A DNA stretch of 64,000 bases from Phorcus lineatus (lineage: Eukaryota; Mollusca; Gastropoda; Trochida; Trochidae): the NCBI GenBank assembly GCA_921293015.1, contig OV121093.1:30576622-30640621 (forward strand), written 5' to 3'. Within the stretch, counting starts at the first letter, position 1. The number at the start of each line of letters is the position of its first letter. A model generated the notes under the pieces. It saw only the letters and a program-made list of their open reading frames with translations. It was not told the DNA's origin and ran no database searches. This document shows positions 32,601 through 46,985 of the stretch, piece by piece. Position numbers and translations under genes: made by a program.

Positions 32601-33446
32601 GTGTACTGCGGCCGCGATATAACCAACCAATGGTTGTCTCTGTCTCTGTTGCCATGTCGCTGACATGTATTAATCTATTGAGAATATGTAAAAAATATTT
32701 GTAAGCGAGAAGAGATAATTTTCCAAATTACCTGATCAACCAACCGACAAATGCGAGTTTCATACGACTGATAATCTGACAATATTTCTAAATTAAAACC
32801 AGTAAGACAATACCTCGCACAAGTCAGCTGCAATTTGATAACAAGTGTATATCACTTAAATATGAACATACCATGTACATTATAACTTTCTTTGCAAACT
32901 GTTTGTATTATGGGCATTGGGCCTTGCTATCGAATTTATACGTCTGTAATAAATATATCTGTCTAAAAGGTTTTGGTTTCAATTCCAGGTACTTCGTACT
33001 GCAAGACATTAAATATGCCATGTTATCTTTTGTTTTATCGCATGTTGTGATTAAAACGTATATAAATGATGCATCGGTGCATATTCATGTTAAGGCTACT
33101 CGTGTATTAAAAACATAACGACAACTCTGCTTTGGTTTTGACCTCTTTGTTGCCTTTCTTGTAGATTCTATTATGATACTGGCGGGCATTTGATTTCTAT
33201 CGAGCCCCTAAGATTACATTCTTCAACTAGTTGTTTTTATCACAGAACGCGTTCGGGGTACGTTTTGACTGTTATGAATGCGTTCATTATGCTTCAACAA
33301 GTAGTTGATGTCTTTGTTCTGGTAACACTAAAAACTCGAAATAAATTAAAACGAATACAGATATACACAAAATGAAAATTAAAAAACACCTCCTCGATAA
33401 AAAACGGAAACGGATTAAAATTGTCAATAAATTAAGAATTGAGATT
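29650..33446. other. Non-coding AT-rich DNA
   Basis: No supportable gene; short frames have no recognisable domain or start context. A short AT microsatellite lies near 31,520. Some of it may be the 3' untranslated region or intron of the upstream gene. Confidence 0.5.
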
Positions 33447-33770
33447 TTAAAGAGCCACTCCGTGAGTTGTTGGAGTCTTATATGCCAAACTTAATCAATG
33501 GTCAATTTAATTTGATCGCGAAGTAACGACTGTTACCAACATTTTTTTAAATATGAAGGTAGAACGTCACAATTATGATCGAAAAGCGGACATTGGAGCG
33601 CGTTTAATAGTCAAAAGTAATTTTGGAGACTTATCTGAAACAGCCAGGAGGGCAGTTAGGAGTTCATAGTGTTAGTTAGGTTATATAGTGTTAGTAAGGT
33701 TATGTAACTAGTATCCATGTATACGTATATGTTTCAGGTATGTCCTTTTTAGCTATTTAGGCCTGAAAAG
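33447..33770. mobile_element. TTAA MITE, copy 3 (right end lost)
   Basis: Begins TTAAAGAGCCACTCCGTGAG and aligns with 46986-47461 through GATCGCGAAGTA and AACTAGTATCCATG, after which similarity ends. A GACG/GTCC-rich segment follows at 33,770-33,820. Confidence 0.65.
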
Positions 33771-34498
33771 GCCGACGGGCTTATGACATGATAAGACGTC
33801 ATGTGTCCGTCCTTCCATAAACGGTTTGGTTTTTTTACTTGTTCTCAAACACCACTAACCCTACGAATTCGAACTCTTGTGTAAAGACTGATTGCTAATA
33901 AGAATTCTGACTCTTTGGCCCCTATTAAAGACTTAATCATTCTCGCTTTCTCTAGAATCAAATGGCCTGGGATCTGATTTCCGGTGTACATATTACTGAT
34001 CGTAACATAGATAATAGAGTTTGTCCCCGGTCTTAAGACGGTCTCAGGGAATTTTTCCATTTTCGGTTCCTTCTCTAGAAGTAAAATGTTCTTGAAATGT
34101 GAAATCGTGTGTTCAGACTCCTTAGCTAATTTGGATAAAAAATATATACTGATTAAAACAATAACCATCGAACGTCTTCTCTGACATATTTCGAACTATA
34201 TATTTTGAAGCTTTCCACCTCTCGGGCTAAACAAAAATGAATTTCTAAGAAGAAAATCAAGATAATTTATTTCACTTGTGAGAAAGGTCATACAACTGAA
34301 ACCTTTTAGACCGGACTAGGAATTATGAAATATATTTGATGATCACCTGGCCTCGGATAAGCGACACACAAAAACATTACGCTTCTTCAACTGATGTTTT
34401 ACTCCCAACCTTCATCTACATCAAGTACTGTGCTGTAAGCAGCTGAATCATCCTACCTTCAACAAGTTGTTCAGTGTATCAAGAAACAACCATGGATA
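33771..34498. other. Non-coding stretch
   Basis: A 107-codon minus-strand frame (33,845-34,168) begins with a hydrophobic helix, but I recognise no family and see no start or splice context. I do not call it a gene. Confidence 0.4.
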
Positions 34499-35325
34499 CA
34501 GGTAAAAATAAAAATGCAAAGAAGTTGAAAACCCCAAAAGGCACATCTCCGCATGATTCCCGTTGCACATACCAAATTTCGTCGAGATAGGTCTCACCGT
34601 TTTGGAGTTGTGCTCTGGAAACGAAATCCTATATTTCATTTCCATGGAAACGGGTAAAAATAAAAGTGCAAAGAAGTTGAAAACCCCAAAAGGCACATCT
34701 CCGCATGATTCCCGTTGCACATACCAAATTTCGTCGAGATAGGTCTCACCGTTTTGGAGTTGTGCTCTGGAAACGAAATCCTATATTTCATTTCCATGGA
34801 AACGGGTAAAAATAAAAATGCAAAGAAGTTGAAAACCCCAAAAGGCACATCTCCGCATGATGCCCGTTGCACATACCAAATTTCGTCGAGTTAGGTCTCA
34901 CAATTTTTTATTTGTGCACCGGAAACAAAATCCTATATTTCATTTCCATGGAAACGGGTAAAAATAAAAATGCAAAGAAGTTGAAAACCCCAAAAGGCAC
35001 ATCTCCGCATTAATCCCGTTGTACATACCAAGTTTCGTCGAGTTGGTCTAACCATTTTGGAGTTGTGCTCCGGAAACGAAATCCTATGTTACGTTTCCAT
35101 GGAAAAGGGTAAAAATAAAAATGCAAAGAAGTTGAAAATCCCAAAAGGCACATTTCCGCATGATGCCCGTTGCACATACCAAGTTTCGTCGAGATAGGTC
35201 TAGCCGTTTTGGAGTTGAGCTCCGGAAACATTATCGGGACAGACGGACGAACGGAAGAACGGACGGACGGGCGGAGACCATTTCAATATGCCCCGCCAAC
35301 TACGTTGGGGCGGGGGATAAAAAGC
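34499..35325 (+). repeat. Five-copy 152-bp tandem repeat with GACG-rich end
   Basis: GGTAAAAATAAAA occurs at 34501, 34653, 34805, 34958 and 35109, so the period is about 152 bp. Units share AGGCACATCTCCGCATGAT and TTTCGTCGAGATAGGTCT. The last unit runs into a GACG-type microsatellite and a CCCCGCCAAC...GTTGGGGCGGGG hairpin. Interspersed repeats of this kind are common in mollusc genomes (recollection). An inverted partial copy lies at 57,570-57,790. Confidence 0.8.
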
Positions 35326-35354
35326 AACCATAAGGGCTTGGTCATGAGGGAGAT

Positions 35355-36155
35355 ATTCATTTACTTAATTCAACAGGTGCGCTCATCGTGGAAAACATGC
35401 AACTAGTTCTCCAACGCGTGAACGAGTTGACACAGACTGTGATCGCGTTATCTAGTCTCAACACGTTGTAGACTTACTTGTACATTGTTGTAGATGATAA
35501 TGTACTTAATTAACAATTGGAAATGAATTAAATAGTTTCTTTTTCAAGTACCTCCTGACACATTTCATCAACTCGAGAATAATTTAGTCAAACGAACTAG
35601 TTGTACAAAATAAAAACGCGTTCTAGATATTTAGAACTAGTTCCAGGAAGATTTAACTTGTTCTCATTCAGTTGCAAAGTTGCGATCAGTTTCCGTACGA
35701 AAAGCATTACTACATTATGCAACAAAATGGTTCTTCATAAAAAAATGTGTGCTAAACAACTCGGTAACAAGTTCTTGAGTGGTGATCGAGTTGTTGAAAA
35801 CTTGACCGAGTATGCGTATCATCAGTTTGAAGACTATACTGTCCATTTGCGAAGGTTTTTCAGAGATTTATTTTAATCTTTATTACCATGGTGGAAAAAA
35901 GAAAAAAACTTCTTGTCAAGGTCACTGCATTTAAAGAACAACTACTTTGAAAAAACTGAGGATGAACATAGTGCAACTCTCCATTTTATTCTCCATCTGT
36001 TCGTTGTGTATATATCCCTGATGTCATCCGCTAAAACCAACTCAGTAAGCACGAGGACCCCTCGAAAAAAACAGCGTGAACGACATGTCACTAGTAGAGG
36101 AAATGAGGAAAACGTTCTGCAAAGCGTGAACTAGTTGATGCAAGTTTGAACGCTA
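35355..36155 (+). repeat. Inverted-repeat pair 2, left arm
   Basis: Blocks at 35,370-35,450, 35,520-35,640 and 36,050-36,150 match 53,815-54,265 in reverse-complement order (for example GGTGCGCTCATC against GATGAGCGCACC). Extra sequence in this arm makes it longer than its partner. Confidence 0.6.
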
Positions 36156-39100
36156 CGCCTCGGAGACCCACGATTCAAACAGGTGTATTGAGCAATACAA
36201 CTAGGGAAGTGTGGGTATATCTAATACAAGTTGTATGTATGTTATAATTGGACTTTGACAGATGGAAACCACTTGTACATTTTGTAGATCTTTTTTTTAG
36301 TTGTTGAGTACGTGGAATGAGTTGTATATGTGTGATTTAGTTAGTTGAAGCACAGGATGAGACGTAGAATTTATAAATTTGTGCATGTTAAGAGTGCGGA
36401 ACGCGTTATACAAGCGTGATTTAGTTGTTGGGAGCAAGAAACTAGTTGTTCAAGGCTGATTTAGTTCTCGAGAGAGTGGAACGAGTTGTTAAAGTTGATA
36501 GCATATATCGAGTTGAACAAAGGTATATATGTTGAAGATATGTGAATTAGTATAAATAACGGCAAACTAGTTGTATCTTTTTTATTTAGTTGTTGGCTTA
36601 TCTTCAAGTTCTATAAGTTGGATCTGCATGTTGTGAGTGCGAATAGCGTTGTAGACGTGTTATTAAGGTGTTGAAAGCATAGACTTTTTTTGCATGTTCG
36701 AGGGTTGTTAAGTTGTGAACGTTTGTAAAAATGTTAGTAAGTTGTTGCCTCAGCGTTTGTGTACGTTATCGTGTACGTAAAAGGAGTTTTTGAGAGAGAT
36801 TTAATTGTAGAAAGCCTGGATATGATGTAAAGTTGTGCTTCAGTTTTCGAGAGCGTTGGACAAGTTGTTCAAGTGATATTTAGTTCTTGGCTGAACATCG
36901 GCTCAACGTATTTTTGAGGTCTTGCGATATTGCACCAAAATTAACCTTAACTAAAACACTAAGGAATTACCAAACACTGACGTGCATGTATCATGTTCAT
37001 CACCCTGTATAGGGCAGTGAAGCCGAATTCCAACTGTATTGTTTTATATCATTGAAAAATTCGATAAACATAGCTTTTGAAGTTAAAGATTTCAAAAATG
37101 TAAATAATAGAAATATTGCAAGAGTGTGAAATAATCCCACATAACTTTTGCCAAGCAATGATTGATTCAGCGCGAGTTACCGTATTTTGAAGTCACGCCA
37201 CTATTACGGGTCGTCGAATACACACGCGTTTGAAATAGAATAGAATCGGTATTAAGAAGTAATTACCCTCGGAAGCGTATCATATGACACTTGCGAATCT
37301 CTTTCAAATGTGTATATAACCCGAGCGAGAATAAAAAAAATCTCACTCGTTTCGTAAAAATCATACACCACACCTCCTCGGGTAATAATCTCTATATTTT
37401 TAAGTAGCTCAAGACTTACATTAAAAGGCTACTCCAAACGGAGAATAAGCATTTAGAATGGACGACATAAAATAATTTCTTCAATTTTATATTTTAATAA
37501 AACCCGGAAAATAGTCTTTGGAAAGAAATCTTTGGTTTACATTTATCTCGACGCATGTCTACCTACATGTCGATATATCCTTTCAACTGCAATAAAACCT
37601 ATACGTTTTTGTGACTTTGGTATATGAGTTTTCCGTTCTGCGACGGAAACAAATTTCCTGGATGTTTTTCTATGCAAACGGAAACCAAAATATAGGTTTC
37701 ATTAAATGAAATTTCCAAAAGGCTCAGCCACAAATTATGATTGTTCAATATGTTAATTTAACTAGGCCTTATGGTTTTATAGTTGAGAAAAGCTGAGACG
37801 GAGATAATTTAAATATGACCTGTCAGATTCGCTGTGTCTGGGGATGAAAAGTATAAGGACTTATATCCGTCACCAAATTCTTTTTTATGATAATCCTCAT
37901 CAGGTAAGAACTCTGTACAGGCCTTTTGCTTCTGGAGCAGAAGATAAAAAAGACCACGTAGAACATGGGATGAGAGTTATTGACCGAATAAATCCCACCC
38001 AACGTAAAGAAATGTATAACTCTAAAAACGAAACAATGCAATTTTCAATTTCTCCTGTGACCTAAACTGTTGAACTAATTGAGCGAGACGATGAACAAGT
38101 CCAGAAAGACATGAACTAGTTGCTGAAAGTCCGGAAAATCCGATTGTAGATTTTAGCTGGTAAAAAGCAAATTGCAAACACTCTTTGAATTTTAGATATC
38201 GCTACTATTTATCAAATCATTTATTTTATGTTTTGAGAAGAAAATATAAGTATAAAAAATCGAAAAGAGCTGCTGAATTTACATTTTCTTTTAATTCAAA
38301 AGAATCATCAAAGAATGGTAAGCTGTAACAATCAACAATACATTATTACTACAGTAACCCCGAAAAGTGCAACGGTGTTAAGATTCAACAAGAAACAAAA
38401 AGTTCAACACATGTGCTCTCGTAAAATCGCGTTGAGGACTCGGAAGAATGTGAGCAAAGTTTGAATATTAATGACCAAAGTAGGATAAAATAAGTTATTC
38501 GTTTTCATAAGACATGTTTTATTTGTTTATGAAATACGTTGGAACCTACCTTGTTGTTTTAAACAGACCTAGCTGACGACGTTGCGAACTAGTTGTAAAA
38601 AGTCATAGCGCGTTCGAGACATTTACAACTAGTTCTCGACATATCGAACTAGTTCTCCGAACATCTAACGAGTTGTGGATTTGTTGGAAACCATTTGTTA
38701 TAATTTTTGTCATCATTAAGGAGAAATAATTCTTAATTAGTTTGATCTCATTAAAACTCGTGAACTAGTTGTATAGCGCTGATCGAGTTGTTGAAAAGTT
38801 TATCGAGTTGTATCAGCGCGAACTGCCTTATACTTTGAAAGTCTTAACACGATGATCCAATAAACATCTCTCTAGTTCATTAAGTTACCTTAAATATTTC
38901 AGATCTGTTTTGGTAATTAGTTTAAGATTTAGATCTCGAACTTTACTTTTTTTTACTAATCCTGAGTGAATGAATTCGAATCTATTATTTTCTCGGGGAC
39001 AAACCAACCTAGGTAGCGTTCAATTGTTTTTTGAACAATCATGTATCTACAATATCAATTCAGCATAAGAATTGCTTTTTATACTGTTCTTGATCAAAAT

Positions 39101-40779
39101 CGTCACCAGAGAAAGAAGTCACTCTCAGCTTCTAACAAAAGCAAGTTGTGAAAAACGTTTAACGCGTTGGCTCGCGTTGTGGACTGTTTGTGATAAAGTT
39201 TTTGAGAGTTTCAAACGATTTGAACAAGTGTCATTTTGTTGTTCAGTCCAAGGAGCTAGTTTTACAAATAACTGTAAAATGTTCAATATGTGTAAGTCAT
39301 TAAATGTTAAATAATTTAGTTATCGTCAACTCAGGGGCTCGATAGTTACTTCTAAGACAAATGAAACATGATTGATTGATTTAAATCTGCAATACGACCA
39401 GAGGTAGAACTCGTTCCGACTTTTCATCAACAACTAGTTCACAACTAGTTCACGCTCTCGTCGAACTAGTTGAACTGTTGTAGGACAAAAGAAGAAGTGT
39501 AACACTGAAATCAAGTGGGAGGGCTAATGAAAGCAACCTTAATTGCCGTTTTCAAGATAGAAAAAATAACTATCAGTCGTTGATAATTCAGTCACTATCC
39601 CACTTTTATTGTGAAACATCAGGAGGTATTTCCATGCAAAGTCCATTTTCCTGCACTTTGTTCCGCGTGACGTCAATATGAAACTATATGTTCAACAAAA
39701 TGATTACAAAAAGATAACTTATATTATTTCACGAACAATCGGTCGTAAACATAGGATGTAAACATTCCATCATGATCACCGTCATTTTGTTTCTTGAATA
39801 ATAACAATTGAATTGCGCTTTTAAAAACAATGAATTAATTACAGCCAATGAAACAATGGAGTAACAGTTCACGTCCATTGAGCTTTTCCGTAAGAAAACG
39901 TCTACCGTTTATAATCAACGCATTTTCATCTTTATTTGAATTTTCTCGTGAAAAAGACCTCGACCCAATCACATTTATTTCAGCACACTACAGTTGAATT
40001 TTTATTATGTTCTGAGCATTTTTTAACGCCTCAGTGAAAGTTTTGTACAACGTTGCCCACTATCTTGTTTTCGCACAAAATGTTAGCGGCACTAGGTATT
40101 CAGAGGGTAAATGATAATTTAACAATTACGTTAATCCAATGTGATAATTATATTCTTTATTCCTCCAACGGAGAGTTACAAAAACATGGACGTCTCTGTT
40201 TTGCGTTCTTAGTGGTTGTTTTTTCAACACGAGGGGTGTTAGGGCTTGAAATTTTGTCGTTAGAATATACTTATAGGCTTCACTAAATCTTAAATGTTTT
40301 GAATTTCAAATATAACTTTAATCGAACGTGGCAATTCTATCCACGCAGCGATGTATGGCTAAAACAAAAGGAGAGCTACTTTGTCAGTTTAAATATTGTA
40401 TTCGTCAGTGGGTGGAAAGGAACATAGAGACGCATCTTAACAACGTCACGACTGGAACCCGAAGATTACAAACTCGTCCCGCTCCGAGAAAATTGATAGT
40501 CTATATCGATACGTTTTCAATTTGCCGTGGGAAGATGGTAGAATTGAAGCACGTAGAATAGCCTTTCACTCACCTCGAAGCGAAAAAATGACAATCCCGA
40601 GCTTGGATGAAACCATTTCAACTTATTCCTACATAAAATTGAGATACGTCAATTAATTACAATTAACATTCTTTACTTAATTCCCTTTCTGTATAAAACG
40701 AAAATATTAACACATTTTGAGTTAAATGTTTCTAGTACATGTATTTACCTGCTTAGTAGCAGGTCAGAGCAAGTTCAAG

Positions 40780-42492
40780 CAACGCGTTCACCAGTTGTGG
40801 AACTAGTTGTATTTTCGACAACATATTCGCAAGTTGAAGAACTAGTTCAATTTTCAACAACACGTTCGCCAGTTGTAGAACTAGTTCAATTTTCAAAAAC
40901 ACGTTCTCCAGTTGTAGAACTAGTTCAATTTTCAACAACACGTTCGCAAGTTGTAGAACTAGTTCAATTTTCAAAAACACGTTCGCCAGTTGTAGAACTA
41001 GTTCAATTTTCAACAACACGTTCGCCAGTTGTAGAACTAGTTCAATTTTCAACAACACGTTCGCCAGTTGTAGAACTAGTTCAATTTTCAACAACACGTT
41101 CGCCAGTTGTGGAACTAGTTCAATTTTCAAAAACACGTTCGCCAGTTGTAGAACTAGTTCAATTTTCAACAACAAGTTCGCCAGTTGTAGAACTAGTTCA
41201 ATTTTCAACAACACGTTCGCCAGTTGTGGAACTAGTTCAATTTTCAACAACACGTTCGCCAGTTGTAGAACTAGTTCAATTTTCAACAACACGTTCGCCA
41301 GTTGTAGAACTAGTTCAATTTTCAACAACACGTTCGCCAGTTGTAGAACTAGTTCAATTTTCAACAACACGTTCGCCAGTTGTAGAACTAGTTCAATTTT
41401 CAAAAACACGTTCGCCAGTTGTGGAACTAGTTCAATTTTCAACTACAAGTTCGCCAGTTGTGGAACTAGTTCAATTTTCAAAAACACGTTCGCCAGTTGT
41501 GGAACTAGTTCAATTTTCAACAACACGTTCGCCAGTTGTGGAACTAGTTCAATTTTCAAAAACACGTTCGCCAGTTGTGGAACTAGTTCAATTTTCAACT
41601 ACAAGTTCGCCAGTTGTGGAACTAGTTCAATTTTCAACAACACGTTCGCCAGTTGTAGAACTAGTTCAATTTTCAACAACACGTTCGCCAGTTGTGGAAC
41701 TAGTTCAATTTTCAACAACACGTTCGCCAGTTGTAGAACTAGTTCAATTTTCAACAACACGTTCGCCAGTTGTAGAACTAGTTCAATTTTCAACAACACG
41801 TTCGCCAGTTGTAGAACTAGTTCAATTTTCAACAACACGTTCGCCAGTTGTGGAACTAGTTCAATTTTCAACAACACGTTCGCCAGTTGTAGAACTAGTT
41901 CAATTTTCAACAACAAGTTCGCCAGTTGTAGAACTAGTTCAATTTTCAACAACACGTTCGCCAGTTGTGGAACTAGTTCAATTTTCAACAACACGTTCGC
42001 CAGTTGTAGAACTAGTTCAATTTTCAACAACACGTTCGCCAGTTGTAGAACTAGTTCAATTTTCAACAACACGTTCGCCAGTTGTAGAACTAGTTCAATT
42101 TTCAACAACACGTTCGCCAGTTGTAGAACTAGTTCAATTTTCAAAAACACGTTCGCCAGTTGTGGAACTAGTTCAATTTTCAACTACAAGTTCGCCAGTT
42201 GTGGAACTAGTTCAATTTTCAACTACAAGTTCGCCAGTTGTGGAACTAGTTCAATTTTCAACAACACGTTCGCCAGTTGTGGAACTAGTTCAATTTTCAA
42301 AAACACGTTCGCCAGTTGTGGAACTAGTTCAATTTTCAACTACAAGTTCGCCAGTTGTGGAACTAGTTCAATTTTCAACAACACGTTCGCCAGTTGTGGA
42401 ACTAGTTCAATTTTCAACAACACGTTCGCCAGTTGTAGAACTAGTTCAATTTTCAACAACACGTTCGCCAGTTTAACAACATGTTCCCCATT
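40780..42492 (+). repeat. 39-bp tandem array, about 43 copies
   Basis: The unit is exactly 39 bp and contains GAACTAGTTC and, 19 bp centre to centre, AACACGTT; the next GAACTAGTTC follows 20 bp later. Identity between units is very high. Variants alternate at three places: GTAGAAC/GTGGAAC, AACAACACG/AAAAACACG and AACTACAAG. Because 39 is a multiple of three and the unit lacks stops in one frame on each strand, long frames appear on both strands (559 codons plus, 229 and 194 codons minus). I regard these as by-products of the repeat. No promoter, splice or start context was seen. Confidence 0.9.
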
Positions 42493-44509
42493 TTTTAAAC
42501 ATTTTTTTGTTATTAATAATGAAATTCAAACCATAAAACCATGTACATATTCTGCAAGGTTAAAGTGTCAACCGGCAAAATATGATAACATATTTTTTTG
42601 AAATTATTTGTGTCTCACCGAGGAACGAGTTCAACGTTTTTCAGTTTGGTTTTCTCCTGATTCACGGCTGTGTTGTATCAAAAGACATACAGGTATTACA
42701 GTTTTCTATATTCACGTCATGTTTCCCAATCTTAGACATATGCAGTTTTATTCAACATGATAAAGCCTGACCCTAACTAGACCGTTTGTGTTGGAGAGCG
42801 TGTTTAAGTTTAGCACAACTTGTTTTGCTTACATGATAAAAAGTAGCGATATGAAAGTATTTCTGCAAACGAGTTTAATATGTCACAGGTAAGAAATATA
42901 AAAACCTTGTACCTTAAAAAACCATGACCGAATTTAGTCACTCGCGTTACAGGAGAAGGCAGTTCACACTGATACAACTCGGTCAACTTTTCAACAACTC
43001 AATCAGCGCTCGAGAACTAGTTCACAAGTTGATGTGAATTTGACCAGACTTATAAAACTTTTGAAATACTAGTAGATAGTCAGTCTCTCTTGGAATTAAT
43101 ACATGCAAAATTCGGAAACACCTCCATAAATAGTACGAGTGACATTGATGAATAAACTCGATACATTTCAACATTACCTGCATCACATTCGCAATTGTTA
43201 AACCAGTTCGAGTTTTTCATGAACGCGTTTCAAGTTGTGGAACTAGTTACAAATATCGTTTTGCCATGTGATCTTTGGAATATCTTAATCACATTTATAA
43301 AGCAAGGTTTATATCCTCTACATGTGAAATAATTTTGTATTGTGACAGCTTATATTTAATCAACAAAGATTCACGCATTGTGGAACAAGTTTCACAATAA
43401 ACGAGCTTGTTCCAACACACACTGTCTCGATTGTCTTCACCGCAAATAGTCACAGCTGCTACAGACTTTGAAATGTGCGAGGCCTCGACACGCTGTGAAC
43501 ACATTATTGTTACATACATGTACATGTTTAATGCATTTTTAAACTATCATCGAATGACTTATTGATCAAATACTTTTCATCTCTCTGAAAAATACCCTGC
43601 AACTAGATGTACAAATCCGGAACGCGTTCAAACTTTGGTGAACTAGTTCTCAACATATGGAACTAGTTCATCAAGGCTCACACATGTTGCATATTTGGAA
43701 TCGTTTTTCAGTTCAAGCAGACCAAAACGGGTTCGCATTTGTTTGAAAGGGTTCAACATTATGGCAAAATAACATATTTGATAAAAATTGCCATCAGCAC
43801 AAACGTTAGCAGACACTTTTTAACTTTGGTCTCAATACAAAATTTACATCAACTCGTGAACTAGTGAACAGAAATACCTGGCGAACGTGTTGCTAAAATG
43901 ATGAACTAGTTCTAACTTCCTGCAACACGTTCGCCAGCTGTTGAACTAGTTCATCCTTTTCCAACAACGCGTTCACCAGTTGAAGAACTACTTCATTTCT
44001 TTTCGCAACACGTTCGCCAGTAAAACAACTATACTTCCACATTTTGTAACTGGTACATCTTACGAATAATAAATTTCAAATCATAAAGCCAGGTACGTAT
44101 TCTGCAACGTTAAAGTATCATCCGGCAAAATGTAATAAAATCAACAACTATTTGTCCCACAGAGGAACGTGTTCCACGTTTATAGGGCTTGATCGTTCAA
44201 CAGAAATTGTGTAGATTCTTTTTCACCCTGATTTTACGAGTCTCCTGTAATGAAAGAGATACATGTATTACAGCTCAATGTCAACGTATTGTTTGAAAAT
44301 CTTCCTAACAGTCCAACTCAACATTATCAAGCCAAAGTCAACTAGTTCTGTTTGAAGAGAACTTGTTTAACTTTTCGCAAACTTGATTACAATATGAAAC
44401 GCAGCGATATGAAAGCATTTCTTCCAAGTTTGATTTGTCACGGGTAAATTTGTACTTATTATATCGAAGATGCATAAAATCTTAATATAGCTAATACTTT
44501 GAAAAGGTA

Positions 44510-46170
44510 TGAATTTGAATCTAGTCATTTGCTATAAATAAACAGTTCACACTATTACAACTCGGTCAACTCTTCAACAACTCGATCAGCGCTCTAGAAC
44601 TAGTTCACGAGTTGATGTAAATTTGTAATGAAACCAAGTTTTAAAATGATCTGTTAACGTTATATTGATGACAAAATTAACAATAATGTTATTCTGTCAT
44701 ACTGTTGGACCATTTCAAATGAAATCGAACCCTTTTGGTCCGCTAGAACTGAACAAACGAATCAAAATAAGCAACGCGTTCAAGCTTTGATGAACTAGTT
44801 CTCCAAAGTTTGAACGTGTTCCGACTTTGTACAACTAGTTCGCAATATCTAAAGGGTTTTTTCCATTTTAGAAGACACGATAGGTTGCAAGGTATTTTAC
44901 AGACAAATGAAACATATTTGATCGATTATGCATTAGATGATTGTTTCAAAATACATGAGACATGTTAGTAACAAAAAGGTTCACAGCGTGCAAGTTCCTC
45001 GCGCATTCCAACGTGTGTAGCCGTTGTGACCTTTCTCAGCTACTGTTGAATCTTTATTGATATCTTTGACTTTTCAATCGTAGTAATTAAATTCTCGATG
45101 GAATGCCGGGTATCAACAATATTATGACTAGTATATAAATCCGCTAAAATATTATATGGAATGAAAGAAAAAAATTCTATTTCGTATATTTCTTTACATT
45201 TTTCTTTACACTGCTACAAATATATTTTTTTAAACATCAGTATTATTTAGCTTTATGAGGGTGTGCAAGTTTCTATTATATGAATATCTTAACCAAGTGA
45301 AATCTTCAATACGACCAGAATTTGAGAACTACTTCACCCTCTTTGCAACTAGTTCACGCTTTTGGCGAACTAGTTCACGGTCACCCAACTAATCAACCGG
45401 TTGTTTATCCAGATGCTACATTAGATAGTGTACATGTTTTTGTATTGTACTGCCATCTCATTTTCACAATAAAATAGGAAATAATTTTATTAGAACATAT
45501 TACACAGTATACGCACGGTGTACAAAACCGGAAACTTAGTAATAATAATGATGTAAACATAGTGAATTACAGGTTATATTATGACTATAAATGAGGTTAG
45601 GAATTTCTTATTCAGTTACAAATGGTTGTCTTGCTGTACTTCGTTACGACCAGAATTTGAGAACTACTCCCACCCTCTTTGCAACTCGTTCACGCTTTTG
45701 GCGAACTAGTTCATGGTCGCCCAACAGAAATTTAACTTGAAATTTCATGGTTATCCAGATGCTACATTAGATAGTGTACATGTTGTTGTTTTTCTTATTG
45801 TACTGCCATTTCATTTTCACAATAAGATAGGAAATAATTTATTGGAACATATTACATAGTACGCACGGTGTACAAAACCGGAAACTTAGTTGCATAATGA
45901 TGTAAACATAGTGAATTACAGGTTATATCATGACAATAAATGAGGTTAGGAATTTCTTATTCGGTTACAAATGGTTGTCTTGCTGTACCTCGTTTGATAT
46001 TTCATTAAGAAATATAAGACGAGTTGGTGTGCATCTATCGTTAAAAAAACATAGCAGGTAGCATAAAACACGACGGGTGTTCATTTCTGATTAACGTAGA
46101 ATCCAATTTGCGTTTTATTCTTCCCATCACTAATCAGTCTGATTAATCAGAAGGATGTTTATCAACATAA
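44510..46170 (+). repeat. Inverted-repeat pair 1, left arm, with internal duplication
   Basis: Matches 58,646-59,955 as reverse complement with few differences over more than 1 kb, including GAACTAGTTC sites and the unique AT-rich sequence between them. This arm has an internal direct duplication (about 45,306-45,640 and 45,646-45,990) present only once in the right arm, which accounts for the length difference. Confidence 0.75.
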
Positions 46171-46985
46171 ACCAGAAGTCTTAACATAATGAGGTTCAAT
46201 ACCATTTTACTTTAAACATTTAGCCAACTGTTCCGTTTGTGTCAATTGAATACGGTTACTTGAGGGATGAACAAATTTATTTAATTTCTAGATTATTCAT
46301 TTATCACACGATATCACATGATATTCATGTAGTTTAACTTCAGTCATCTCTTATTATCAGATCTCAATATTATTTCTGGTACAAACATATATCGCGTCAA
46401 GAATTACAGAACTCTTTCCACGCGCACATCAACTACTTCAGGCTTTTGTGAACTTGTTCGTCGTCTCACACAACTAGTTCATCAGTTGCAGGATACAAAA
46501 TTTGAAACTTGAATGTGAACAATACAACATGTTGTTGAGAGGAAATGTTAATGATACACACGAGACGAAGCAGTAGTGTTTTCTAAAGGCGCAATCAAGC
46601 TCAATCTTTTGTTGTTGGATTCACCCGTGAAGCAGGAAAAGAAAAAAGTTCGTTCGTGCCAAGTTAGATTTCCTGAATTATGTTAGCGTGGAACGCGTTG
46701 GTGGAAAATGATTTAGAGGCTGTGAGCGACGAACAAGATGTGCAAGTGTGGTTTAGTTTTTGAGTTTGTGGAGCGTGTTGGAGATCGGTATTAATGACGT
46801 TGAACGAGTTGTAAACGTACTATTTGATAAGAGGCTTGTATGGGTGAAACAAGTCTGATTTTGTTGAAGGGAAAAATGTGATCAAGTTGTTTAGTTTCGA
46901 ACGAGTTGAATAAGGGGCACTTTGATACTCAGTCCAAGGAATGAGTTTGACAAATGTAAATTAGTTGTATGAAAAGTGTTAGTTA

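Noticed and set aside
33845-34168. 107-residue minus-strand protein
   Set aside because: No recognisable family, start context or neighbour support beyond one hydrophobic stretch.
34448-35231. Three related minus-strand frames
   Set aside because: They are translations of the 152-bp tandem repeat and carry no domain.
40797-42476. A 559-residue repetitive protein gene on the plus strand
   Set aside because: The frame is open only because the 39-bp unit lacks a stop; the opposite strand is open too, and no start, promoter or splice context is visible.
40780-42492. CRISPR array
   Set aside because: Units are contiguous with no unique spacers, and the surrounding DNA is animal-like.
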